A stretch of DNA of 64,000 bases from Gammaproteobacteria bacterium. GTDB taxonomy: Bacteria; Pseudomonadota; Gammaproteobacteria; Nevskiales; Nevskiaceae. Shown here in pieces: positions 17,963 to 26,813 of this stretch. The number at the start of each line of letters is the position of its first letter. Positions within the stretch are counted from its first letter, which is position 1. The notes under the pieces were generated by a model, which had not been told where the DNA came from, did no database searches, and worked only from the letters and a program-made list of their open reading frames with translations. Made by a program: the position numbers and the translations under genes. Location of the stretch: the NCBI GenBank assembly GCA_026398875.1, contig JAPLSB010000005.1, positions 124,001 through 188,000 on the forward strand. Direction: 5' to 3'.

Positions 17963-20425
17963 TCAACGCGCATCGATCGCCAGGCCGCGCACCTGGGTTG
18001 ATCCCGGTGCGCCAATGCGGCCCGTGCCGTCGACCACTCCGATCGGCGTCGCAGCACCTGTTGCCAGACTGATGCGATACAGGCTCGACGGACCGGTTCC
18101 CGCGCTGGTCCGGATCGCCGCCAGCACCAGGCCATTGGCACCGCCGGCGATGTCCATGCCGGCGTCGCCAACCGCCGTGACACCGGTCGCACCGACCGTG
18201 ACCAGCGTGACGTCGTTCGGCGGCACCTGCGTGAACAGCGTCGTCGCGTCGAGGTTGTACAGCGTCGTCGCGGTGGCACCGGCATAGCTGTTGAGGTAGG
18301 CCGACGCGATCACGCCACTCGTTGCCGCGCCGTTGATGGCACCGTCCGTTGTCGTGGCACCGGTGCCGACATTGATGCGCAGGTTGTTGCCAGTGGCATC
18401 GACGACACGCAAGCGATCCGGCACCGGGTTGAAGTCGACACCGAAGTTGGTGCCGGCGGCCACGGTGGTGAACGGTGCCGTGGTGTCGGCAACGTCGGCG
18501 AGCAGCGTCGCCGACAACGTGGCCAGACCGGTCGTCGTGTTGATCACGTAGACGCGGTTCTGCGAGCCGATGCCGTACAGCAGGCCGTTGGCCGGGCGCA
18601 CGTCGATGCCGAGCAGGTCTTCACCGTCGTTGAGGCCGGTGATCGCCAGATCGGTCGCGGTGTTCGGCTGGAACACGTTATTGGCCTGGCCGAACGTCAG
18701 CAGGTGGTTGTCGGTGGTCAGTGCGTGCACGCGCAGATTGGTACCGGTGCTCAACACCATGCCGATCAGCGGGTCGATCGCCGGGGTGCCGAGGCCGCCG
18801 CCAACCGTGCCGACCAGCGTCGCCGCACCGGTGCCGAGGTTCACCGTGTAGAAGCTCGACGCCGTCGTACCGGTGGCGCCGGTGGCAAGCAGGGCGGCGT
18901 TGTTGCGGGCATCGATCACGAAGGCATCGCTGCCGGCGACATCGCCGATCGCCAGCGAACCGATCGTGGTGGCCACACCGCTGTTCGGATTGCCCGGATC
19001 GCCGGCGATGCCGTTGGCCGGATCGCTGCCGATGCGCACCAGATTGTCGGCGCCGCTGTCGATCGCGAACAGCGTCGTGGTACCGGCGCCGGGGATGGTG
19101 TTGGTGTACGCAGCGCCGGTGACTTCGGTGGCGCCGCTGATCACGGTGTCGGTGGTCACCAGGCACTGACCGGACGCATTCGGGATCGCATTGATGCGCA
19201 GGTTCAGACCGGTGCTGGTGGTGACGCGCAGGCGGTCCGGAACCGGATTGAAGCCGACGCCGAAGCCGGCGCCGGTCGGCAGCGCCGAATACGGCAGCGT
19301 GGTGTCGGCCGGGTCCGTGACCAGCGGGCACAGCGGTGCCGCGACGCCGGTGCTGGCGATCGTGACCAGCGTGTTGTCGCTGACCAGGCCGATCAGCTGG
19401 CCGCTGGCTGGCCGCACGTCGACACCGAGCAGCGTGGTTTCGGCCGGCAGGCCGCTGACCGTGCCGGTGGTGCACAGCTTGGATGGCGACGTGCGGTTGA
19501 ACGTCGCGAAGTCGCCGGTGGCGGTCACGCCGAACAGCTCGCCGGCGGCCTGCGCCGGCGTCGCGGTCTGCGCACGGGTGGCGAAGCCGGCAGCGGTTTC
19601 GCCGCTGTTCAGCGGAATCGCCGCGACGATCGTCGCTGCACCGGTGGCGGTGCTGATGCTGTACAGCGCGCTGCCTTCGGCGGTGTTCAGCACGGCGAAT
19701 GCCGAGTTGACGCCGGCCGACGAAGTCGCGATATCCAGGCCGCCGACGGTGACGGCATCGACGCCGAGTGCGCCAACGGCTGCAAGCACGCCGTCATTCG
19801 GCGGGTTCTGCAGCAGCAGGCGGTCGGTCGCCGGATCGATGACGAACTGCTGCGTGCGGCAGGCAGCGTTGAACGCGTTCGTGTAGGCGGTGGCCGATGC
19901 GCCAGTGCCGGCGCCATTCAGCGCCGTGTCGGTGAAGGTGGCACCGGTGGCGACATTGATGCGCAGGTTCTGGCCGGTGTCGGAGATCACGCGCAGACGA
20001 TCCGGGACCGGATTGAAGTCAATGCCGAAGCGGCTGCCATCGAGGCCGGCGTACGGGCTCGTGGTGTCGGCAGCGTCGGCGGCGAGCGTGCTGACTGCGG
20101 TCGTCGCACCGGTAGTCGGGTTGATGGTGACCACACGTGCCGCAGTGCCGTTGCGGACCAGGCCGTAGAGCAGGCCGTCGTTCGGACGGAACGCGAGATC
20201 GATGACCGATTCGCCAGCGGCGAGGCCGGTGATCGCGTACGAGACCAGCGCCGACCCGGGCGAGGCGCGATTGAAGCCGACCAGCCGGTTGCCGCTGGTG
20301 ACCAGATAGCTGTCCGTGGTGACCGGCGCTGGGGTCGGCGGCGGCGGGAAGTTCAGCTGGTTATCGCAACCGACCAGGAAGATTGCCGCCGCGGCGGCGG
20401 TCCAGCTCATGTGACGCAGGGTCAT
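17963..20425 (-). CDS. DUF4394-type repeat lipoprotein, three tandem modules
   Basis: The 820-residue protein has a signal peptide with lipobox LVGC (Cys20) and a proline-rich linker, then three copies of a module of about 250-270 residues. Each contains the block FNPVPDRLRV (residues 137-146, 392-401 and 665-674) followed by NLRIN, plus GLLYGL/GxR elements that suggest a beta-propeller. The family (DUF4394) is mostly single-module, secreted and of unknown function. Sequence is rich in Ala, Thr and Gly, typical of exported proteins. GAGGAG precedes the ATG. A CCGCTGCCGG / CCGGCAGCGG hairpin (20453-20477) sits in its 5' leader. Confidence 0.8.
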   Translation of the reverse strand: MTLRHMSWTAAAAAIFLVGCDNQLNFPPPPTPAPVTTDSYLVTSGNRLVGFNRASPGSALVSYAITGLAAGESVIDLAFRPNDGLLYGLVRNGTAARVVTINPTTGATTAVSTLAADAADTTSPYAGLDGSRFGIDFNPVPDRLRVISDTGQNLRINVATGATFTDTALNGAGTGASATAYTNAFNAACRTQQFVIDPATDRLLLQNPPNDGVLAAVGALGVDAVTVGGLDIATSSAGVNSAFAVLNTAEGSALYSISTATGAATIVAAIPLNSGETAAGFATRAQTATPAQAAGELFGVTATGDFATFNRTSPSKLCTTGTVSGLPAETTLLGVDVRPASGQLIGLVSDNTLVTIASTGVAAPLCPLVTDPADTTLPYSALPTGAGFGVGFNPVPDRLRVTTSTGLNLRINAIPNASGQCLVTTDTVISGATEVTGAAYTNTIPGAGTTTLFAIDSGADNLVRIGSDPANGIAGDPGNPNSGVATTIGSLAIGDVAGSDAFVIDARNNAALLATGATGTTASSFYTVNLGTGAATLVGTVGGGLGTPAIDPLIGMVLSTGTNLRVHALTTDNHLLTFGQANNVFQPNTATDLAITGLNDGEDLLGIDVRPANGLLYGIGSQNRVYVINTTTGLATLSATLLADVADTTAPFTTVAAGTNFGVDFNPVPDRLRVVDATGNNLRINVGTGATTTDGAINGAATSGVIASAYLNSYAGATATTLYNLDATTLFTQVPPNDVTLVTVGATGVTAVGDAGMDIAGGANGLVLAAIRTSAGTGPSSLYRISLATGAATPIGVVDGTGRIGAPGSTQVRGLAIDAR

Positions 20426-20452
20426 CGTTGAATCTCCTCGTTATAGGCATAT

Positions 20453-20477
20453 CCGCTGCCGGTCGGGCCGGCAGCGG
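20453..20477 (-). repeat. Perfect hairpin in the leader of the DUF4394 gene
   Basis: A 10-bp perfect inverted repeat with a 5-base loop lies 28 bases before the start codon. No T-run follows, so it is not a terminator; it may affect mRNA stability. The rest of 20426-20674 shows no other feature. Confidence 0.5.
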
Positions 20478-20674
20478 GAATCTCACGTGTCGCGGGTCGC
20501 GGCGCGATCCTGATCTGCACGGATGACGCAGGGTGCAACACGGTCACGCGACGGTCCAGTACCGCAAGCAGCATAGACTGCTGCTGCGCCGGAACGAAGA
20601 CCGGTCCGCGAGGGCGGCAGTCATTGCGGTGGACCATCGAGACGGCACTCGCGCCGCCCGCTGCGCGGGCCGGG

Positions 20675-22033
20675 TCAGCGGTGTGCCAGCAGATCGATCA
20701 GTCGACGATGCAGGCCGCCGAAATCGCCATTCGACATCACCAGCACGCGGTCGCCGGGACGCGCCTCGGCGACGATGGCGATCGCCAGCCGATCGAGATC
20801 CTGATGCAGGCGCAGACGGTCGCCAACGTCGGCCAGCGCGGCGCCGGCATCCCACTGGAGATCGGCCCGCGCCAGCACGAAGGCCAGATCGGCGTCGCGC
20901 AGGCTCATCGCCAGATCGCCGCCGGCATGGCCGCCGAGGCGCATGGTGTTCGAGCGTGGTTCGAGCACCGCCAGAATCCGGCCTGGGCCGCGCTCGCGCA
21001 GGCCAGCAATGGTCACTTCGATGGCGGTCGGGTGGTGCGCGAAGTCATCGAACACTTCGATGCCGCTGACGGTATCGAGCAGTTCCAGCCTCCGCTTGAT
21101 GCCGCGAAATCGCTCCAGTGCCTGCAATGCCGTCGCCGGTGCTACGCCGACGTGATGGGCCGCTGCGATTGCGGCCACGGCGTTGGCGCGGTTGTGCGGA
21201 CCGGCCAGAGGCGTGCGCGCCTCTCCGATCGGCAGGCCGTGCTGCAGCAGCGTGAAAGCGTCGTCACTGCGCTGCGCCGACCAGCCGCGCGCGTCATGGC
21301 CGCTGCCGTCGAACCAGTCGACTTCGCTCCAGGCCCCCATCGCCAGCACGCGCGGCAGGTTCGCATCCTGGGCGTTGACGATCAGTCGGCCCTGACCCGG
21401 CACGGTGCGGATCAGGTGATGGAACTGGCGCTCGATCGCGGCCAGATCCGGAAAGATGTCGGCGTGGTCGTACTCGAGGTTGTTGAGGATCGCCGTGCGC
21501 GGCCGGTAATGGACGAACTTCGAGCGCTTGTCGAAAAACGCCGTGTCGTATTCGTCGGCTTCGATGACGAAGCACTTGCCGCGGCCGAGCCGGGCCGACA
21601 CGCCGAAGTTGACCGGCACGCCGCCAATCAGGAAACCCGGCTCCAGCCCCCCCTGATCGAGCAGCCAGGCCAGCAGCGAGGTGGTCGTGGTCTTGCCATG
21701 GGTACCGGCCACGGCCAGCACGTGGCGACCTGCCAGCACGTTCTCGGCCAGCCACTGCGGGCCGGAGACATACGGCAGGCCGACGTTCAGTACGTGCTCC
21801 ATCGCCGCATTGCCGCGGCTGACGACATTGCCGACGACGACCACGTCCGGCGCCGGGTCGAGATGCTCGGGGTGATAGCCGGGCATGACGGCAATGCCGA
21901 GCTTTTCCAGCTGGGTCGACATCGGTGGCCAGCCGTTGGCATCCGATCCGGTGACCTTGTGGCCGGCTTCGCGGGCAAGCGCTGCGATGCCGGCCATGAA
22001 CGTGCCGCAGATGCCGAGAATGTGCAGGTGCAT
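20675..22033 (-). CDS. mpl: UDP-N-acetylmuramate--L-alanyl-gamma-D-glutamyl-meso-diaminopimelate ligase
   Basis: The 452-residue Mur ligase begins MHLHILGICGTFMAGIAALA (nucleotide-binding N-domain), has the ATP loop [16 protein letters not shown] (about residues 110-125), IEADEYDTAFFDKRSKF and NLEYDHADIFPDL, a set specific to Mpl rather than MurC. Mpl attaches the recycled tripeptide L-Ala-D-Glu-meso-DAP to UDP-MurNAc, returning turnover products to peptidoglycan synthesis. It pairs functionally with the mur genes at 47-57 kb. The downstream region to 20426 holds no gene. Confidence 0.96.
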   Translation of the reverse strand: MHLHILGICGTFMAGIAALAREAGHKVTGSDANGWPPMSTQLEKLGIAVMPGYHPEHLDPAPDVVVVGNVVSRGNAAMEHVLNVGLPYVSGPQWLAENVLAGRHVLAVAGTHGKTTTTSLLAWLLDQGGLEPGFLIGGVPVNFGVSARLGRGKCFVIEADEYDTAFFDKRSKFVHYRPRTAILNNLEYDHADIFPDLAAIERQFHHLIRTVPGQGRLIVNAQDANLPRVLAMGAWSEVDWFDGSGHDARGWSAQRSDDAFTLLQHGLPIGEARTPLAGPHNRANAVAAIAAAHHVGVAPATALQALERFRGIKRRLELLDTVSGIEVFDDFAHHPTAIEVTIAGLRERGPGRILAVLEPRSNTMRLGGHAGGDLAMSLRDADLAFVLARADLQWDAGAALADVGDRLRLHQDLDRLAIAIVAEARPGDRVLVMSNGDFGGLHRRLIDLLAHR

Positions 22034-22042
22034 GGGCTTCGC

Positions 22043-22657
22043 TCAGCCGAGGATCAGGGACAGCAGGTTGCCGGCAATCATCATCGCCACCATCACGTTG
22101 CTGATCAGCAGCAGCGCCATCATCGCGGCGGCAAAGCGGGCGATGCCGGTGGCTCGCCGCAGCACATGGGTGGCGCTGGCGGCGAACCACAGGGCCATCA
22201 GGTCGAGCAGCAGGCCGGGCACGACCGGCACCTGCGGCAGCTGGTCGGCCGTGATCGCCGGAGGCGCTGTACCCGGGCCGGCTGCCTGCTGGGCGGCGGC
22301 CATCGCGTTCATGAACTCGGTCATCACCGGCATCACCATCGACATCGGCAGCCAGAGCATCAGCAGCAGCAGCGAACCGGTGGCCAGCAGCGCGTTGCGC
22401 GTCTGCTGCTGACGGGCTTCGAGACCGCGCAGGCGCAGCACCAGCCGCACGTACAGCGAAACCACCAGCGTTGCCACCACGCCATCGAACAGCGCCAGCG
22501 GCAGCGGCTGGACAATGCCGAACAGCAGGGCCGTGGCGATGATGCCGAGCGTCGTGCAGGCGGTGTCGAGTCGCCCATCGGTGGCGTACGGAAAATCCTC
22601 CGGGCCCTGGCGGAACAGCAGGATCTGGATCGTGGCGTGGAGCGCCTGATTGAACAT
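22043..22657 (-). CDS. Polytopic membrane protein of unknown function
   Basis: The 204-residue protein has about five hydrophobic segments (LGIIATALLFGIV; LALFDGVVATLVVSLYV; LLATGSLLLLMLWLPMSMV; LLLDLMALWFAASATHVL; MMALLLISNVMVAMMIAGNL) and a charged N-terminal cytosolic stretch (LLFRQGPEDFPY). I do not recognise a characterised family; the general layout resembles Yip1-like membrane proteins. ATG 22657 begins the conserved-looking part; the frame is open upstream without a start supported by a ribosome-binding site. It precedes mpl by nine bases and is probably co-transcribed. Confidence 0.65.
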   Translation of the reverse strand: MFNQALHATIQILLFRQGPEDFPYATDGRLDTACTTLGIIATALLFGIVQPLPLALFDGVVATLVVSLYVRLVLRLRGLEARQQQTRNALLATGSLLLLMLWLPMSMVMPVMTEFMNAMAAAQQAAGPGTAPPAITADQLPQVPVVPGLLLDLMALWFAASATHVLRRATGIARFAAAMMALLLISNVMVAMMIAGNLLSLILG

Positions 22658-22768
22658 CGCGTGCGGAGCCGGAAAGTCAGATCGCCATTCTAGTGGCCGC
22701 TCCGTGCTGGCGCGGCTGGCGCGCGCCCATGTGGGACACTGCGCGCCACGCACTCAACATCCTGCCCC

Positions 22769-23872
22769 GTGAATCCCGGCTACCGACTGATCACCACGCC
22801 CGACGCCCTTGCCACCTGCATCGATATCTGGCGGCAGCGTCGCTGGCTGGCGCTGGATACGGAGTTCCTTCGCGAGGACACCTACCACCCGATCCTCTGC
22901 CTCGTGCAGGTTGGCGACGGCGACACCGATACCTGCATCGACACGCTGGCCTTTGCACCGGATGCGCTGGCGCCGCTGTGGGCGCTGTTCGCGAATCCCG
23001 CGATCGTCAAGGTGTTCCATGCGCCGTCGCAGGATCTGGAGATCTTCGTTCGCCTCGGCGATGCCACCGCGACGCCGTTCTTCGATACCCAGATCGCCGC
23101 CGCGATGCTCGGCATGGGCGATCAGCTCGGTTACGCCGCGCTGGTCGAGAAGATGACCGGTGTGAAGCTGGACAAGAGCCTGACCCGCACCAACTGGTCA
23201 CGCCGGCCGCTGACCGGCCCGGAACTGGCGTACGCCGCTGCCGATGTCCGCCATCTGTCCGACATTCACCCGACGTTGCGCGACGCGCTGGCCGCCAAGG
23301 GCCGGCTGCACTGGCTGGAGGAGGATTGCGCGCGGCTGGCCGAGCCGTCGCGCTACCGCAATCCGCCGGACGAGGCCTGGAAGCGACTCAAGGGCCTGGT
23401 GCGACTGGCGCCGGCTGCGCAGCCGATCGCCATCGCGCTGGCGTGCTGGCGCGAGCAGGTGGCACAGGAACGCGACCGACCGCGCAAGTGGATTCTCGAC
23501 GACGAAGCGCTGTACCGGATTGCCGAACGCGGGCCGTCGGACATCGGCGAACTGGCGGCGCTCAAGGTGCTGCAGCCGAAGACGCTGGAGCGTCATGGCG
23601 AGACGCTGGCAGCGCTGGTCGCCGAAGCGAAGGCACAGCCGCCGCCGCCGCCGCTGCTCGATGAGCCGCTGAGTGATTCGCAGAAGGCATTGCTGAAGCG
23701 CTTGCAGGAGCGCCTCAAGGGGATTGCCGAAGCGCTCGACCTTCCGGTGTCACTGATCGCCCCGCGCGCGGATCTGGAATTGCTGGTGCGGGTCGGCGCC
23801 ACTGCAGACGCTGCCGTGCTCGGCGGCTGGCGCCGCGATGTGGCCGGCACGGCGTTGCTGGCACTGCTGTAG
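22769..23872 (+). CDS. rnd: Ribonuclease D
   Basis: The 367-residue protein has a DEDD exonuclease domain: LDTEF (Asp30, Glu32), FHAPSQDLEIF (second Asp) and YAAADVRHL (Tyr and final Asp), followed by two HRDC-like helical domains (RERDRPRKWILDDEALYRIA). RNase D trims the 3' end of tRNA precursors and other stable RNAs. GTG 22769 is the start. It is divergent from the membrane-protein/mpl pair and convergent with adk. Confidence 0.95.
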   Translation: MNPGYRLITTPDALATCIDIWRQRRWLALDTEFLREDTYHPILCLVQVGDGDTDTCIDTLAFAPDALAPLWALFANPAIVKVFHAPSQDLEIFVRLGDATATPFFDTQIAAAMLGMGDQLGYAALVEKMTGVKLDKSLTRTNWSRRPLTGPELAYAAADVRHLSDIHPTLRDALAAKGRLHWLEEDCARLAEPSRYRNPPDEAWKRLKGLVRLAPAAQPIAIALACWREQVAQERDRPRKWILDDEALYRIAERGPSDIGELAALKVLQPKTLERHGETLAALVAEAKAQPPPPPLLDEPLSDSQKALLKRLQERLKGIAEALDLPVSLIAPRADLELLVRVGATADAAVLGGWRRDVAGTALLALL

Positions 23873-23910
23873 GGGAAAGCCCAGGCGGGCTTGCCACGGG
23901 CAGGTGACCG

Positions 23911-23932
23911 CGGCCCGGACGAATCCGGGCCG
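23911..23932. terminator. Hairpin between rnd and adk, possible weak terminator
   Basis: A perfect CGGCCCGGA / TCCGGGCCG stem with a CGAA loop lies between the convergent rnd and adk stops. No T-run follows in either direction. Confidence 0.4.
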
Positions 23933-23941
23933 GGTGTCGGA

Positions 23942-24502
23942 TCAGGCGACCGCGATGATGCGCGAGAAGATCTCGTCCATCGTGCCGATGCCGTCGACGG
24001 TGGCGACCTTGCCCTGCTTGCCGTAGTAGTCGAGCAGCGGATGCGTTTCGGCGTTGTAGACGTTGATGCGATGGCGGATCACGTCTTCCTTGTCGTCATC
24101 ACGGCCTTCCTTCTGCGCGCGGTCAAGCAGGCGAGCGATGATTTCCTCGTCGGCGACGGCCAGATGCACGGCACGCGAAATCGGCGGCTGGCCGAGGCGG
24201 ACCAGCATCTGATCGAGCACTTCGGCTTGCGCGACATTGCGCGGAAAGCCGTCGAGGATGAAGCCCTTCTTGGCATCGTCCTGACCGAGGCGTTCCTCGA
24301 CGATGCCGATGACGATTTCGTTGGCGACCAGCTGGCCGGCGTCCATCACCGCCTTGGCCTTCTTTCCAAGCTCGGTACCCGCCTTCACGGCAGCGCGCAG
24401 CGCATCGCCAGTGGAAATCTTCGGAATGCCGTAATGCGCGACCAGCTTTTCGCCTTGCGTGCCTTTGCCGGAGCCGGGTGCGCCGAGCAGGATGATTCTC
24501 AT
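23942..24502 (-). CDS. adk: Adenylate kinase, short-LID form
   Basis: The 186-residue protein begins MRIILLGAPGSGKGTQ (P-loop residues 7-15) and has ISTGDALRAAV, FILDGFPRN and a short LID region (DRAQKEGRDDDKEDVIRHR) in place of the roughly 27-residue zinc-type or long LID of the Escherichia coli enzyme. It equilibrates ATP, ADP and AMP. The start is ATG 24502; the open frame extends upstream but that part is not conserved. No clear Shine-Dalgarno is seen. A 6-bp hairpin (24525-24542) lies in the leader. Confidence 0.96.
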   Translation of the reverse strand: MRIILLGAPGSGKGTQGEKLVAHYGIPKISTGDALRAAVKAGTELGKKAKAVMDAGQLVANEIVIGIVEERLGQDDAKKGFILDGFPRNVAQAEVLDQMLVRLGQPPISRAVHLAVADEEIIARLLDRAQKEGRDDDKEDVIRHRINVYNAETHPLLDYYGKQGKVATVDGIGTMDEIFSRIIAVA

Positions 24503-24885
24503 GATGCAGACAGCCCCAGTTGTGAGCCGGTGTGGGCCGGCTTCGTTTGGATGGAAACAGCGAAAACAGCCATGCAGGTCGAATGTCCCGATGACACCGG
24601 CCGCAAAGTGGAGAACGCGAGATTGGCCGAACGGTACTCGTTGCAAGCGCTTGGCGTCAACGCGACGAAAGTCTGGGTTAACGGTGTCGCGGTTATACTT
24701 TGCACCGAGGCGTCAGACGCGCTGCACTGCCCGGCGCTGGTGCGGTGCGTCCGGGTCCGGCGCGGTGCGCCACGGCCTGAATGTTGTTGATCACCGACCG
24801 AGCGCGCCGATCCGCCGCCAACGGCCCGAAGTTTCGAGTTTTGACGCAGTACCGCTCCCCACCACCGAACAGCAGGTAAGCAAAC
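24503..24885. other. 383-base intergenic region between adk and ppa
   Basis: No gene, tRNA or repeat is recognisable here. Open frames crossing it have arginine- and cysteine-rich shadow composition. It must hold the divergent promoters of adk and ppa; a TATACT -10-like box at 24694-24699 is the best plus-strand candidate and would give ppa an untranslated leader of about 180 bases. Confidence 0.5.
24694..24699 (+). promoter_or_regulatory. Candidate -10 box upstream of ppa
   Basis: TATACT within GGTTATACTTTGC, in locally more A/T-rich sequence. The -35 position (GTCTGG-like) is poor, so this call is tentative. Confidence 0.35.
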
Positions 24886-25416
24886 ATGGGTTTTGAAGCA
24901 CTGGGTCCGGGCGACAAGGCCCCGAACGAGTTCTACGTCGTCATCGAGATCCCGGCCTACGGCCCGCCGGTCAAGTACGAAGTCGACAAGGACACCGGCC
25001 TGCTGATGGTCGACCGTTTCATGAATGTCGCGATGAGCTATCCGGCGAACTACGGCTACGTGCCGAAGACGCTGGCCGGTGATGGTGATCCGGTCGACGT
25101 GCTGGTCATCACCCCGCATCCGGTGGTCGCCGGCTCGGTGATCAAGTGCCGCGCGGTCTGCGTGCTCGACACCGAAGACGAGAAGGGCACCGACGCCAAG
25201 CTGCTCGCCGTGCCGGTCGACAAGGTGTCGAACGGCGCCTACGACCATCTTCGCGATCTGGCCGATGTGCCGGAGCGCGTGAAGAACGAGATCCATCACT
25301 TCTACTCGTCGTACAAGGCGCTGGAGAAGGGTAAGTGGGTGAAGATCTCGGGCTGGCGCGATGCTGCTGCGGCGCGTGCCGAGATCGAGAACGGCATCAA
25401 GGCCTACCAGGGGTGA
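24886..25416 (+). CDS. ppa: Inorganic pyrophosphatase (family I)
   Basis: The 176-residue protein has the family I signature DGDPVDVLVI (Asp cluster for Mg2+), YPANYGYVPKTLA, and KYEVDKDTGLLMVDRF. It hydrolyses pyrophosphate and so drives biosynthetic reactions in the cytoplasm. CAGGTAAG precedes the ATG. It stands alone with its own terminator. Confidence 0.97.
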   Translation: MGFEALGPGDKAPNEFYVVIEIPAYGPPVKYEVDKDTGLLMVDRFMNVAMSYPANYGYVPKTLAGDGDPVDVLVITPHPVVAGSVIKCRAVCVLDTEDEKGTDAKLLAVPVDKVSNGAYDHLRDLADVPERVKNEIHHFYSSYKALEKGKWVKISGWRDAAAARAEIENGIKAYQG

Positions 25417-25441
25417 GCCTGTTGCACCGCTGATCGGAAAA

Positions 25442-25465
25442 GGCAGGCCGCGCGCCTGCCTTTTT
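25442..25465 (+). terminator. Rho-independent terminator of ppa
   Basis: GGCAGGC (25442-25448), 5-base loop, GCCTGCC (25454-25460), then five T residues (25461-25465); an A-run precedes it, so it may also work on the minus strand. Confidence 0.88.
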
Positions 25466-25514
25466 CGTGTCCGGAGCTTCGCGACATTGCGTTTCCGCTA
25501 GAACTGAACAGCTC

Positions 25515-26813
25515 ATGAAACAGAAAGTCCTCGTCATCGGCGGCGGTGGCCGCGAACACGCCATCGCTTGGAAGCTGGCCTCATCGGCGCGCGTCGCCGA
25601 AGTGCTGGTCGCCCCTGGCAATGCCGGTACCGCGACGGAATTCGGCTGCCGCAACATCGCCGTTGCCGTCGAGGACATCGACGGGCTGCTGAAGCTGGCG
25701 GCGGACGAGGCGGTTGACTTCACCGTGGTCGGGCCGGAAGTGCCGCTGTCGCGTGGTGTCGTCGATGCGTTCCGTGCAGCTGGCCGGCGCATCTTCGGGC
25801 CGACTCAGGCCGCCGCCCAGCTGGAGTCGAGCAAGGCCTTCACCAAGGCTTTCCTTGCCCGGCACCGGATTCCGACCGCTGGTTACGAAGTGTTCACCGA
25901 TGTTGAGCCAGCGCTGGCCTATGTCGCGGCGCGTGGCGCGCCGATCGTGGTCAAGGCCGATGGTCTCGCCGCCGGCAAGGGTGTGGTCGTTGCCGAAACC
26001 GTCGCGCAGGCCCAGGACGCGATCCGCGACATGCTGGGCGGTGCCTTCGGCGGCGCGGGCGCGCGCGTGGTGATCGAGGACTTCCTCGTGGGTGAGGAAG
26101 CCAGCTACATCGTCGTCGCCGCCGGTACCCGTTACGTGCCGCTGGCGTCCGCGCAGGATCACAAGCGCGTGTTCGATGCCGATCAGGGCCCGAATACCGG
26201 CGGCATGGGGGCCTATTCGCCGGCGCCGGTGGTCACCGCGGAGGTCGATGCCCGGGTACGCAAGCTGGTCATCGAACCGACTTTGGCCGGCATGGCCGCC
26301 GAAGGTCATCCGTTCACCGGCTTTCTTTACGCAGGCCTGATGATCGATGCTGCCGGCATGCCGAGCGTGGTCGAGTTCAACGCCCGTCTCGGCGACCCGG
26401 AAACCCAGCCGATCCTGATGCGCCTCGATTCCGATCTGCTGAGCCTGCTCGAGGCCGCCGTCGACGGTGATCCGAACACGGCATCGCCGATCTGGAATCC
26501 GCAGGTCGCGCTCGGCGTGGTGCTCGCGGCCGGCGGCTATCCGGGCGAGATCCGCAAGGCGGATGTCATTTCTGGTCTGGACACCGCAGATGCAGCGGAT
26601 GCCAAGGTCTTTCACGCCGGCACGGCGCTCGACGCCAGTGGTCGGGTGATCACCAGCGGCGGTCGCGTGCTGTGCGTCACCGGGCTCGGCGACAGCACGA
26701 TGGCAGCTCAGGCTGCGGCCTATCGCGCAGCCGATAAGATCGACTGGACCTGTGTCCATTACCGGCGCGACATCGGTTACCGCGCCATCGCACGAGAAAG
26801 GCAAGACGGATGA
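25515..26813 (+). CDS. purD: Phosphoribosylamine--glycine ligase (GAR synthetase)
   Basis: The 432-residue ATP-grasp enzyme begins [20 protein letters not shown], has [18 protein letters not shown] (ATP-binding), [19 protein letters not shown] and [19 protein letters not shown]. It forms glycinamide ribonucleotide in purine synthesis. The usual partner purH is not in view. ATG 25515 was chosen over an upstream in-frame codon at 25467 because conservation starts there. It overlaps the next gene by four bases. Confidence 0.97.
   Translation: MKQKVLVIGGGGREHAIAWKLASSARVAEVLVAPGNAGTATEFGCRNIAVAVEDIDGLLKLAADEAVDFTVVGPEVPLSRGVVDAFRAAGRRIFGPTQAAAQLESSKAFTKAFLARHRIPTAGYEVFTDVEPALAYVAARGAPIVVKADGLAAGKGVVVAETVAQAQDAIRDMLGGAFGGAGARVVIEDFLVGEEASYIVVAAGTRYVPLASAQDHKRVFDADQGPNTGGMGAYSPAPVVTAEVDARVRKLVIEPTLAGMAAEGHPFTGFLYAGLMIDAAGMPSVVEFNARLGDPETQPILMRLDSDLLSLLEAAVDGDPNTASPIWNPQVALGVVLAAGGYPGEIRKADVISGLDTADAADAKVFHAGTALDASGRVITSGGRVLCVTGLGDSTMAAQAAAYRAADKIDWTCVHYRRDIGYRAIARERQDG

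Noticed and set aside
20624..22693. Long plus-strand open frame opposite mpl
   Set aside because: Exact antisense to mpl and the membrane-protein gene; His/Arg/Gln-rich composition typical of shadow frames.
24503..24885. Possible tRNA or small RNA gene in the adk-ppa gap
   Set aside because: No T-loop GGTTCRA or acceptor pairing could be found; only a weak -10 box and a short leader hairpin.
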